NCBI GenBank assembly: GCA_947627585.1 | Contig: CANQWP010000025.1 | Location: 1-9,433, forward strand | Length of the DNA stretch: 9,433 nucleotides | Source of the DNA: an uncultured Clostridia bacterium | Lineage (GTDB): Bacteria > Bacillota > Clostridia > Christensenellales > UBA1242 | Direction: 5' to 3' | Shown here: positions 1-5,262 of the stretch, piece after piece | How the letters are laid out: each line of letters begins with the position of its first letter | Position numbering within the stretch: the first letter of the stretch is position 1 | The notes under the pieces: generated by a model | Seen by the model: the letters and a program-made list of their open reading frames with translations, nothing else | Told to the model about the DNA's origin: nothing | Databases searched by the model: none | Made by a program: the position numbers and the translations under genes

Positions 1-190
1 CCCTCAAGCCGCCGGGAAAATCCACACCGATTTTGAAAAAGGCTTCATCAAGGCGGAAGTGGTGTCTTATGCCGATTTGGTCGACGCCGGCAGTTTCTTG
101 AAGGCCAAAGAACGCGGAAAGGTGCGCATGGAAGGCAAGGACTATGTCGTTCAAGACGGCGACGTTGTGCTTTTTAGATTCAACAATTGA
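1..190 (+). CDS. ychF: YchF/OLA1-type ATPase, C-terminal TGS part (5' truncated by window)
   Basis: The frame is open from the window edge (first full codon at 2) to TGA at 188-190 and gives 62 residues. These match the conserved end of YchF: AAGKIHTDFEKGF, then a KAEVVSYADL stretch, then GKDYVVQDGDVVLFRFNN. This is the C-terminal TGS domain of the universally conserved Obg-like P-loop ATPase, a cytosolic protein associated with ribosomes and stress responses. The nucleotide-binding domain lies outside the window and cannot be assessed. The gene reads towards mrnC, 64 bp downstream, and no terminator hairpin is visible between them, so read-through is possible. In Bacillus the gene before mrnC is cysS, so ychF here is a difference in context. 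Identification is by recalled family sequence. Confidence 0.93.
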   Translation, partial: PQAAGKIHTDFEKGFIKAEVVSYADLVDAGSFLKAKERGKVRMEGKDYVVQDGDVVLFRFNN

Positions 191-254
191 AGAAACAAAA
201 ATGCGTAAAAAAACACAAAAATTTAAATAAAAATAAGGAAATTCTGAAAAAAAC

Positions 255-641
255 ATGGAAAATTTTGAAGAACTATCCCCGCTCGCGTTGGCGTTTTTGG
301 GTGACGCAATTCACACGGCGTTTGTGCGCCGCGAAGTTTTGAAAGGCGAGAAAGAAAAACTGAACACCTATCACACGCGCGCCAAGAATTTTTGCAATGC
401 AAGCGCCCAAGCCAAAGCACTGGAAACGCTGGAAAACACAAATTTTTTGAGCGACAAAGAAAAAGAGGTCATAAGAAAAACGCGCAACACCCACAACAAG
501 CACGGCGCGAAAAATTTTGACGAAGAGACTTACAAAAAGGCCACTTCTTTTGAAGCGCTTGTCGGGTTTTTGTATTTGAGCGGCAATCAAAAACGGTTGG
601 AAGAAATTTTGAAAGTCTCGATGAAAATCGAAACAAAATAA
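255..641 (+). CDS. mrnC: Mini-ribonuclease 3 (MrnC-type), 23S rRNA maturation
   Basis: The 128-residue product is a lone RNase III catalytic domain with no double-stranded RNA-binding domain, the normal size for MrnC. Motifs seen: PLALAFLGDA near the N-terminus with the presumed catalytic Asp17, EVIRKTRN at 71-78, and KKATSFEALVGFLYL at 94-108 with Glu100 as the second acidic position. The family trims the ends of precursor 23S rRNA on assembling 50S subunits. No alternative in-frame start lies just upstream. The nearest AAGGAA (235-240) is 14 nt from the ATG, farther than for neighbouring genes, so initiation may be weak or use another signal. rlmB begins 11 nt after the stop, indicating co-transcription. 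Order mrnC-rlmB-sigH matches the conserved Firmicute block. Confidence 0.93.
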   Translation: MENFEELSPLALAFLGDAIHTAFVRREVLKGEKEKLNTYHTRAKNFCNASAQAKALETLENTNFLSDKEKEVIRKTRNTHNKHGAKNFDEETYKKATSFEALVGFLYLSGNQKRLEEILKVSMKIETK

Positions 642-652
642 AAGGAAAAAAG

Positions 653-1447
653 ATGCAAATTGAAGGGAAAAATCAGGTCATTGAAGCCATCAAAAACGAT
701 GTGACAATCAACAAAATTTTGATTGACAAAAACTTCGCCACGCGCCGTGACGATGTCATCAATTTGGCAAAGAAGAACAAACTGAAAATTGAATTTTTGC
801 CCAAAAAAGTGTTGGACGAAAAAAGTTTGACGGGGCATCATCAGGGCTACATTGCCGAAACTGTGGAATTTGAATATTCTTCCATTGACGAGATTTTTGA
901 ATATGCAAACTCAAAAAACGGCGAAAAAGACGGCAAGTTTGCAAAACACGACCCATTTGTTGTCCTTCTTGACGGAATTGAGGATCCGCACAATCTTGGC
1001 GCAATCATTCGAACTTGTGAGTGCGCCGGAGTTGACGGAATCGTCTTGCCAAAAATGCGCGCTTGCCAGGTGAATGAAACTGTTGTGCGCACCTCCGCCG
1101 GAGCGATTTCGCACATGAAAATTGCGCGCGTTGCAAACTTGAAGACCGCGATTGACGAACTGAAAGAGCGTGGGCTGTGGATCTACGCCTGCGAACTTGG
1201 CGGAGCCGACCTTTTTGGACAAAATCTCACCGGCCCGATTGGAATTGTGATTGGAAGCGAAGGAAACGGCATCAAACAGTCATTGCGCACCTATTGCGAC
1301 GGCGTTGTGACCTTGCCGCAACTTGGCAGCGTAAACAGCCTGAACGCCAGCGTCAGCGCCGGCATTGTGATTTATGAAATTTTGAGACAACGAGCTGGGG
1401 AGGCACCAAAGTTTTTGACGCGGACACGCACCAACTTGTCATTCTGA
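653..1447 (+). CDS. rlmB: 23S rRNA (guanosine-2'-O)-methyltransferase, RlmB/TrmH family
   Basis: The 264-residue protein has an N-terminal L30e-like substrate-binding domain (about 1-75, with GHHQGYIAE at 61-69) and a C-terminal SPOUT methyltransferase domain. All three SPOUT motifs are visible: LLDGIEDPHNLGAIIRTCE (105-123, with Asn114 and Arg120), GIVIGSEGNGI (197-207) and LGSVNSLNASVSAGIVIYEIL (224-244). Family members 2'-O-methylate a guanosine in the 23S peptidyl-transferase region (G2251 in E. coli) using S-adenosylmethionine. The start is supported by AAAGGA with 7 nt between GG and ATG. Family proteins usually end soon after the YEILRQR helix. Here about 17 further residues follow, and the last five codons and stop lie in a repeat-like hairpin element, so the natural C-terminus may have been replaced. 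Confidence 0.93.
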   Translation: MQIEGKNQVIEAIKNDVTINKILIDKNFATRRDDVINLAKKNKLKIEFLPKKVLDEKSLTGHHQGYIAETVEFEYSSIDEIFEYANSKNGEKDGKFAKHDPFVVLLDGIEDPHNLGAIIRTCECAGVDGIVLPKMRACQVNETVVRTSAGAISHMKIARVANLKTAIDELKERGLWIYACELGGADLFGQNLTGPIGIVIGSEGNGIKQSLRTYCDGVVTLPQLGSVNSLNASVSAGIVIYEILRQRAGEAPKFLTRTRTNLSF

Positions 1448-1485
1448 GCCACGAGCGAAGCGAGTGTGTCGAAGAATCTCAGGCG
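1436..1485. repeat. CHSERSEES-type palindromic repeat at the rlmB 3' end
   Basis: The segment reads like the dispersed repeat often mistranslated as CHSERSEESQ in bacterial genomes (TGTCATTCTGAGC, then GAGCGAAGCGAG, then GAAGAATCTCAGG). Two nested pairings are visible: outer ATTCT (1441-1445) with AGAAT (1473-1477), or alternatively CTGAG (1444-1448) with CTCAG (1478-1482). The core is CAC-GA-GC-GAA-GC-GA-GTG (1450-1466), with tandem G/A oppositions around a GCGAAGC mini-hairpin, a sequence known to fold unusually stably in DNA. The rlmB stop TGA (1445-1447) lies inside it. Only one copy is in the window, so repetitiveness is recalled rather than shown. Confidence 0.6.
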
Positions 1486-1620
1486 TTTCCTGTAACCTGT
1501 TTGGTGCTAACCGCTAAAACTTCGGTTCCCCGTCCCAATCTCCCTCCATAATTTGCACCCCAAAAGTGGCAAGCACTTCCGGGGGCCCCGATATCGAGAA
1601 CTTGCAAAAGAAAACAAGCA
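1486..1620. repeat. Probable non-coding repetitive segment between rlmB and sigH
   Basis: This stretch follows directly on the palindromic repeat and differs from other gaps in the window, which are AT-rich. It has C-rich runs (CCCCGTCCCAATCTCCCTCC), a GGGGGCCCC block, and the adjacent 8-bp palindromes GGGGCCCC and CGATATCG. An inverted pair GCAAG (about 1570) and CTTGC (about 1602) encloses the GC-rich core. No RNA family or coding signal is recognised. The base composition and the position beside a known repeat type suggest one inserted repeat unit of about 180 bp, but no boundary or target duplication can be shown here. Confidence 0.4.
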
Positions 1621-1635
1621 AGACTCAAAAACCAC

Positions 1636-1655
1636 GCAAAAATCGCTGTTTTTGC
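1636..1655 (+). promoter_or_regulatory. Stem-loop just upstream of the sigH ribosome binding site
   Basis: GCAAAAA (1636-1642) pairs perfectly with TTTTTGC (1649-1655) around a 6-nt loop, ending 6 nt before the AAAGGAAA ribosome binding site of sigH (1661-1668). It is not a + strand terminator because A residues follow. A role in sigH translation or mRNA stability is possible but not demonstrated. Confidence 0.35.
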
Positions 1656-1673
1656 AAAAAAAAGGAAACACAA

Positions 1674-2264
1674 ATGACGACTGATGAAGAATTGGTGAAA
1701 CAAATCAAAAACGGAAATGAAAACGCCGAAGCTGAACTTTTTGACCGCTACAAAGATTTGGTGGTCAAAATCGCGCGCGGCTATTTTCTCGTCGGCGGCG
1801 ATTTGGAAGATTTGATTCAAGAGGGCATGATTGGCCTTTATAAAGCCATCAAAAACTTCTCGCCAAACAAAGACGCGTCTTTCAAGACTTTTGCCGTGAT
1901 TTGCATCAAACATCAAATTCAAAACGCCATTCGCCTGGCAAACACCAACAAAAACAAGCCTCTCTCCACCGCCGTATCTTTTCAAAGTTTTGATTCTTCC
2001 GCCGCCGAGGCGTTGGACCTTTTGCCCGTTGAACTTGTTTTTGACGTCACCCCTGCCGAAAGCGTGATTGACAAAGAAAATTTTGAAACAGTGAAAGCCC
2101 TCATAAAAAGCTCCCTTTCCCCGCAAGAAATGAAAGTGCTGCGGCTTTATCTTCAAGGCTTTTCCTATCGTGAAATTTCCCAAAATCTTTCGCTCACCCA
2201 AAAAGCCATTGACAACACCCTCACCCGCATCAAGACCAAACTCCGCGAGAAGCTGAAAAAATGA
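1674..2264 (+). CDS. sigH: RNA polymerase sigma factor, SigH (Spo0H)-like
   Basis: From ATG 1674 the product is 196 residues, close to the usual SigH length. Region 2 is clear: DEELVKQIKNG at the start, then GDLEDLIQEGMIGLYKAIKNF (42-62) for core binding and -10 contact, followed by FKTFAVICIKHQIQNAIR (70-87). Region 4.2 is a helix-turn-helix, FSYREISQNLSLTQKAIDNT (163-182), ending in a basic RIKTKLREKLKK tail. SigH directs transition-state and early sporulation or competence genes in Firmicutes, although non-sporulating relatives can keep it. The open frame continues upstream to an ATG at 1566, but those 36 extra codons are repeat-like DNA. AAAGGAAA with 8 nt between GG and ATG supports 1674. 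Bacillus has yacP between rlmB and sigH; it is absent here. SigH is preferred over ECF factors because of the region 2.2 match. Confidence 0.9.
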   Translation: MTTDEELVKQIKNGNENAEAELFDRYKDLVVKIARGYFLVGGDLEDLIQEGMIGLYKAIKNFSPNKDASFKTFAVICIKHQIQNAIRLANTNKNKPLSTAVSFQSFDSSAAEALDLLPVELVFDVTPAESVIDKENFETVKALIKSSLSPQEMKVLRLYLQGFSYREISQNLSLTQKAIDNTLTRIKTKLREKLKK

Positions 2265-2283
2265 TGCAAAAATGCGGACTTGT

Positions 2284-2312
2284 TTGACATTTCGCGTGAA
2301 AAAAATTAAAAT
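2284..2312 (+). promoter_or_regulatory. Sigma-A-type promoter for glnS
   Basis: TTGACA (2284-2289), a 17-bp spacer and TAAAAT (2307-2312) form a strong promoter 20 bp after the sigH stop. Transcription would begin near 2319 and leave a leader of about 78 nt. The leader has no T-box core, so tRNA-sensing control is not supported. Confidence 0.75.
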
Positions 2313-2356
2313 GATAATAATTTTTGTTTAAAATAAATTTGCTTTTTGAAAAATTC

Positions 2357-2373
2357 ACTTAAAAATTTTAAGT
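2357..2373. repeat. 17-bp AT dyad in the glnS leader
   Basis: ACTTAAAA and TTTTAAGT are exact inverted arms around a single central A, 13 bp before the GGAG ribosome binding site. As RNA it would be a weak 7-bp stem with a 3-nt loop; as DNA it could be an operator. The region is so AT-rich that chance is a real alternative. Confidence 0.3.
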
Positions 2374-2396
2374 AAAAACAAATTTGGAGAAAAAAA

Positions 2397-4097
2397 ATGA
2401 AACTTGCAAATGGAATTGATTTGGACAAAATTGTGCCAGAAAATGAATTGGAAGAAGAAATTCTTGCTGACCTCAAATCCGGCCGCTCAAAAGAAGTCGT
2501 CACGCGCTGTCCGCCGGAGCCGAGCGGCTATTGGTATATTGGTCATGCAAAAGCGTGGACGATAAATTTTGAGACGGCGCAAAAATTTGGCGGAAGGACG
2601 GTTTTGCGAATGGACGACTCCAACCCGACCAAAGAGGACGGCGAATTTGCCGAAAGTTATATGGCGGACCTCGAGTGGCTGGGCTTCAAGCCGTGCAAGT
2701 TTGTGTATGCCAGCGAGGAATATTTTGACGAAATCTATAAAATTGCCGAAAAAATGATACAAAATGGCGATGCGTATGTCTGCGACCTCTCCGCCGAAGA
2801 AGTTTCTGCCATGCGCGGAACGCTGACCGAGCCGGGCAAGGAAAGCCCATATCGCAATCGCACGCCAGAAGAAAACCTGCGCCTCTTCCGCGAGATGCGC
2901 GACGGCAAATTTCCTGACGGAAGCAAGACCTTGCGCGCAAAAATTGACATGTCCCACCCAAACATCAACATGCGTGACCCGGTAATGTATAAAATCGCCC
3001 GCCAACACCACTATCGCGTTGGCGACAAGTGGTGCATCTGGCCGCAATATGACTTTGTTCACCCGATGGAGGACTGTTTGGAAGGCACGACTTACAGCTT
3101 GTGCGACAAGGGTTTTCAAGACCACAGAATTGTGTATGAATGGTTTGTCGAACACGGCTGGGGCAAAAAATATGCGCCAAAGCAAAGAGAGTTTTCTCGC
3201 GTTGTGCTTGAAAATGTGCTTTCGGGCAAAAGATATTTGAAAAAGCTTGTTGAAGGCGGCTTTGTGAGCGGCTGGGACGACCCGCGTTTTCCAACCCTTG
3301 TTGGCGTGCGTCGCCGAGGTTACACCGCCAAAGCCATCAAAGATTTCGTCAAATCGGTCGGCTGGGGAAACACGATTGAAGTTGTTGTGCCATATTCAGC
3401 TCTGGAATATTATGTTCGCGAGGACCTCAATCGCATCGCCACGCGCGCAATGGTGGTCTTGAAGCCGCTGAAAGTTGTCATCACCAATTTTGAGGGCAAG
3501 CCGGAAGAGATTGAGATTGAAAACAACCCAAATGACGAGTCCGCCGGCAAGCACACCGCCCTTTTTGGCCGCGAAATTTTCATCGAGCAGGACGATTTTT
3601 CGCTTGACCCGCCACCAAAATATAATCGACTTGTGGAGGGCGGAATTGTGCGCTTGAAAGGGGCATACATCATCAAGTGCAACAAGGTCGTCTTTGGAAA
3701 AAATGGCGAAATTGACCACTTGGAGTGCGAATATTTGCCAAACACCAAAAGCGGCAACGACACGTCGGGCATCAAATGCAAAGGCACAATTTATTTTGTC
3801 GCAAAAGAAAACTGCTTTGAAGTGACCGTGCGCGAATTTAAAAATCTCATCAAAGCGGAGTTCAAAACCCCTGCCAAAGCGCTTGCCGATGGCACACCGA
3901 TTGAGGAAATGTTGGAAGAAGATTCGCTTGTGGAAAGCTCCGCCCTTGCCGAAAACTTCTTGAAAGACGCAAAGCCAGAGGACAAATTCCAATTCATGCG
4001 AAAGGGCTATTATTGCGTGGACAAAGACAGCACGCCGGGCCATTTGATTTTCAACAGCACCATCAGCCTGAAAGACGGCTTCAAGTCGGGAAAATGA
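2397..4097 (+). CDS. glnS: Glutaminyl-tRNA synthetase (class I)
   Basis: The 566-residue protein is about the length of bacterial GlnRS (about 554 in E. coli). The catalytic domain shows CPPEPSGYWYIGHAKA (38-53) holding the HIGH-equivalent, RMDDSNPTKED (71-81), HPMEDCLEGTTYSLCDKGFQ (222-241) and GWDDPRFPTLVGVRRRGYT (292-310), all GlnRS or eukaryotic-like GluRS subfamily features. The C-terminal half is the beta-barrel anticodon-binding region. The enzyme charges tRNA-Gln directly with ATP, so the organism need not rely only on GatCAB transamidation. HIGH reads YIGH, and the usual MSKR-type loop reads SGKR within VLSGKR (274-279); both are departures from consensus. GGAG (2386-2389) lies 7 nt before the ATG. 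The gene has its own promoter and terminator and appears monocistronic. Confidence 0.93.
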   Translation: MKLANGIDLDKIVPENELEEEILADLKSGRSKEVVTRCPPEPSGYWYIGHAKAWTINFETAQKFGGRTVLRMDDSNPTKEDGEFAESYMADLEWLGFKPCKFVYASEEYFDEIYKIAEKMIQNGDAYVCDLSAEEVSAMRGTLTEPGKESPYRNRTPEENLRLFREMRDGKFPDGSKTLRAKIDMSHPNINMRDPVMYKIARQHHYRVGDKWCIWPQYDFVHPMEDCLEGTTYSLCDKGFQDHRIVYEWFVEHGWGKKYAPKQREFSRVVLENVLSGKRYLKKLVEGGFVSGWDDPRFPTLVGVRRRGYTAKAIKDFVKSVGWGNTIEVVVPYSALEYYVREDLNRIATRAMVVLKPLKVVITNFEGKPEEIEIENNPNDESAGKHTALFGREIFIEQDDFSLDPPPKYNRLVEGGIVRLKGAYIIKCNKVVFGKNGEIDHLECEYLPNTKSGNDTSGIKCKGTIYFVAKENCFEVTVREFKNLIKAEFKTPAKALADGTPIEEMLEEDSLVESSALAENFLKDAKPEDKFQFMRKGYYCVDKDSTPGHLIFNSTISLKDGFKSGK

Positions 4098-4102
4098 AAT
4101 TT

Positions 4103-4132
4103 GAGCGCATATTGAAAAATATGTGCTTTTTT
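4103..4132 (+). terminator. Rho-independent terminator of glnS
   Basis: GCGCATATT (4105-4113) pairs with AATATGTGC (4118-4126), with one G-U wobble, around a GAAA tetraloop. An extra A-T pair (4104/4127) closes the base and six T residues follow (4127-4132). It starts 7 bp after the glnS stop. Confidence 0.88.
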
Positions 4133-4134
4133 GT

Positions 4135-4163
4135 TGGACAAAATCGCAAAAAAAGGTTATAAT
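4135..4163 (+). promoter_or_regulatory. Sigma-A-type promoter of the membrane protein gene, possibly leaderless
   Basis: TGGACA (4135-4140), a 17-bp spacer and a perfect TATAAT (4158-4163) begin 3 bp after the glnS terminator T-run. The usual initiation distance from the -10 puts the transcript start at about 4170, the same position as the ATG of the next gene, leaving no room for a ribosome binding site in the mRNA. Confidence 0.7.
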
Positions 4164-4169
4164 TAAGAT

Positions 4170-4940
4170 ATGTTGATTGCAAGTGTAATTTCAATGCTTG
4201 TTGCGTGCGTGGCACTTTCTGTGGCGCTGTGTTTTGTGAAAAAGCAGAGTCCATTTTTTGTGGTGCTGAAATGCTTTTTCCTAGCCTCGCTGATTTGCGT
4301 GGGCATTTGCTGCGCATCATATCGCAACACATTCAACGGGCTTTCAATTTTGCTTTTCTTGTCGGTGTTGCCGCTTTTCTTCACTTTGTTCGAACTGAAA
4401 ATTGAAAACAAAGATTCAAAATTTTCATATCTTCAAGAGCCAGAAAACAAACAAGATTTTGATTTTTCGGCCGAAAATGATTTCGAAAATTTTGAAACAA
4501 ATTCAAAAAACGGCAAAAAACGCGCCATTTTTGCGCCAAATTGGACAAAACTGATGAGCGGCATGGCGTATGCCGTTTCGGCGTTTTGCGTGGCTTTCTG
4601 CGCGCTCTATTTTGGCAAAGAAACATTTTATGTCTTTTTGGCTGGGCTCTTTCTTGGCCTTGCATTGACTTTTTTGCATTTTCTCATCAAAAAGCGCAGC
4701 ATCTTGCGCGACCCGTGGGGCTTTTGCGCTGACTTTTTGAACTTCCTTGCCGTCGGCTTCCTTCTTTCTGCAATCTTGCCGGCACTACTCTATTCCTTCG
4801 CCCTCGACAACATTTTGTTCTCAGTCGCCTGTGTTTCGTATGCCGCTCATCTTTTGCTTGAGACCTATCTTCCAAACAAATTCAATCACCTCGCCCTGAC
4901 CGCCGCATATCTTCTTCTTTTCGCAACGATTGTTTTTTGA
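4170..4940 (+). CDS. Polytopic membrane protein of unknown function, about 8 TM segments
   Basis: The 256-residue product is strongly hydrophobic and I do not recognise it with confidence. Three membrane segments (about 2-23, 27-50, 57-76) are followed by a charged acidic linker (about 77-128, with NDFENFET) and about five more segments to the C-terminus, which ends LLLFATIVF inside the last one. The segment count and the final part (SYAAHLLLETYLPNKFNHLAL) loosely recall the YhhN/TMEM86 lysoplasmalogenase family, but diagnostic residues are not clear enough to name it. The gene lies between the glnS terminator and the tRNA promoter, so it is probably transcribed alone. No ribosome binding site has proper spacing: AAAAGG at 4151-4156 is 13 nt away and upstream of the predicted transcript start. 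An in-frame ATG at 4194 is an alternative start. Confidence 0.7.
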   Translation: MLIASVISMLVACVALSVALCFVKKQSPFFVVLKCFFLASLICVGICCASYRNTFNGLSILLFLSVLPLFFTLFELKIENKDSKFSYLQEPENKQDFDFSAENDFENFETNSKNGKKRAIFAPNWTKLMSGMAYAVSAFCVAFCALYFGKETFYVFLAGLFLGLALTFLHFLIKKRSILRDPWGFCADFLNFLAVGFLLSAILPALLYSFALDNILFSVACVSYAAHLLLETYLPNKFNHLALTAAYLLLFATIVF

Positions 4941-4978
4941 CATTCCCTCTCTTTTTTTTAATTTTTTTGAATTTTCTA

Positions 4979-5008
4979 TTGACATGAGGCATATAAATGG
5001 TGTAAAAT
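4979..5008 (+). promoter_or_regulatory. Promoter of tRNA-fMet
   Basis: A consensus TTGACA (4979-4984) is followed after 18 bp by TAAAAT (5003-5008), preceded by TG. The tRNA begins 10 bp after the -10, giving a short 5' leader for RNase P to remove. Confidence 0.75.
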
Positions 5009-5018
5009 GGGGACATAT

Positions 5019-5095
5019 CGCGAGGTAGAGCAGCTCGGAAGCTCGCTGGGCTCATAACCCGGAGGTCGCAGGTTCAAATCCTGCCCTCGCAACCA
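5019..5095 (+). tRNA. Initiator tRNA-fMet (CAT), CCA encoded
   Basis: The 77-nt cloverleaf is complete. The acceptor stem CGCGAGG (5019-5025) pairs with CCTCGCA (5085-5091) except for the C1-A72 mismatch, a hallmark of bacterial initiator tRNA that blocks elongator use and permits formylation. The D stem GAGC/GCTC has A11-T24, another initiator feature. The anticodon stem has the three consecutive G-C pairs (GGG/CCC) needed for P-site entry, with loop CTCATAA. The T arm is GCAGG-TTCAAAT-CCTGC. Discriminator A and CCA (5093-5095) are encoded. The sequence closely resembles E. coli fMet tRNA. The last 31 nt are duplicated 103 bp downstream. Confidence 0.98.
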
Positions 5096-5097
5096 AA
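5065..5097 (+). repeat. Direct repeat copy 1: 3' end of tRNA-fMet
   Basis: These 33 bp cover the end of the variable loop, T arm, acceptor 3' strand, CCA and two following A residues. They are identical to 5168-5200 (period 103). Flanking bases differ on both sides, so this is not a simple tandem duplication. Such 3'-end duplications are the usual att footprint of elements that integrate into tRNA genes. Confidence 0.95.
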
Positions 5098-5101
5098 AGG
5101 G

Positions 5102-5127
5102 ACTGATTTGAGCAAATCAGTTTTTTT
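5102..5127 (+). terminator. Terminator of tRNA-fMet, inside the inserted 70 bp
   Basis: ACTGATTT (5102-5109) pairs perfectly with AAATCAGT (5114-5121) around GAGC, followed by a seven-T run (5121-5127). It sits 6 bp after CCA and should end the tRNA transcript before the second repeat copy. Confidence 0.88.
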
Positions 5128-5130
5128 ATT

Positions 5131-5156
5131 TAACCGACAGGTTATACAAAGTATAA
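5131..5156. repeat. Two overlapping short inverted repeats in the tRNA-linked insert
   Basis: TAACC (5131-5135) and GGTTA (5140-5144) form a 5-bp dyad around GACA. TTATAC (5142-5147) and GTATAA (5151-5156) form a 6-bp dyad around AAA, sharing TTA with the first. They fill most of the space between the terminator and repeat copy 2. They could be recombinase or repressor sites, or chance in AT-rich DNA. Confidence 0.35.
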
Positions 5157-5167
5157 ATTGCGTGTGC

Positions 5168-5200
5168 GTCGCAGGTTCAAATCCTGCCCTCGCAACCAAA
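5168..5200 (+). pseudogene. Orphan 3' fragment of tRNA-fMet (direct repeat copy 2)
   Basis: This is an exact 33-bp copy of 5065-5097, containing the T arm, the 3' acceptor strand and CCA but no 5' half, D arm or anticodon arm. It cannot fold as a tRNA. It is followed directly by a second terminator. If the insert arrived by integration at the tRNA end, this would be the displaced original 3' end. No good promoter was found for it: TATAAA at 5152-5157 lacks a matching -35. Confidence 0.85.
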
Positions 5201-5205
5201 TGAAA

Positions 5206-5236
5206 AAACTGCGCCACAAAGCGCAGTTTATTTTTT
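5206..5236. terminator. Bidirectional terminator between the tRNA fragment and fic
   Basis: AAACTGCGC (5206-5214) pairs perfectly with GCGCAGTTT (5221-5229) around CACAAA. T residues follow on the + strand (5231-5236) and A residues precede the stem (5203-5208), giving a T-run on the - strand. It can therefore stop transcription from the left and from fic, which ends 27 bp away. Confidence 0.85.
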
Positions 5237-5262
5237 ACTTATTTTTTTCAAAAAAAACAAAT

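Noticed and set aside
1566..1673. Upstream 36-codon extension of sigH from ATG 1566
   Set aside because: It lies in repeat-like DNA, has no ribosome binding site, and the family starts at DEELV after ATG 1674.
1479..2201. 240-codon open frame on the - strand opposite sigH
   Set aside because: It is the antisense shadow of sigH, which has clear sigma-70 motifs and a ribosome binding site. The protein is Phe-rich and matches no family.
2313..2396. T-box or other riboswitch in the glnS leader
   Set aside because: The leader is only about 78 nt and AT-rich, with no T-box core sequence and no specifier-type stem.
2487..3185. 232-codon - strand open frame inside glnS
   Set aside because: Antisense shadow of a strongly conserved synthetase gene; no recognisable domain.
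3396..4043. 215-codon - strand open frame inside glnS
   Set aside because: Another antisense shadow with biased composition and no independent signals.
5098..5200. Second complete tRNA gene
   Set aside because: Only the 3' half-arm is present; there is no D arm, anticodon arm or 5' acceptor strand.
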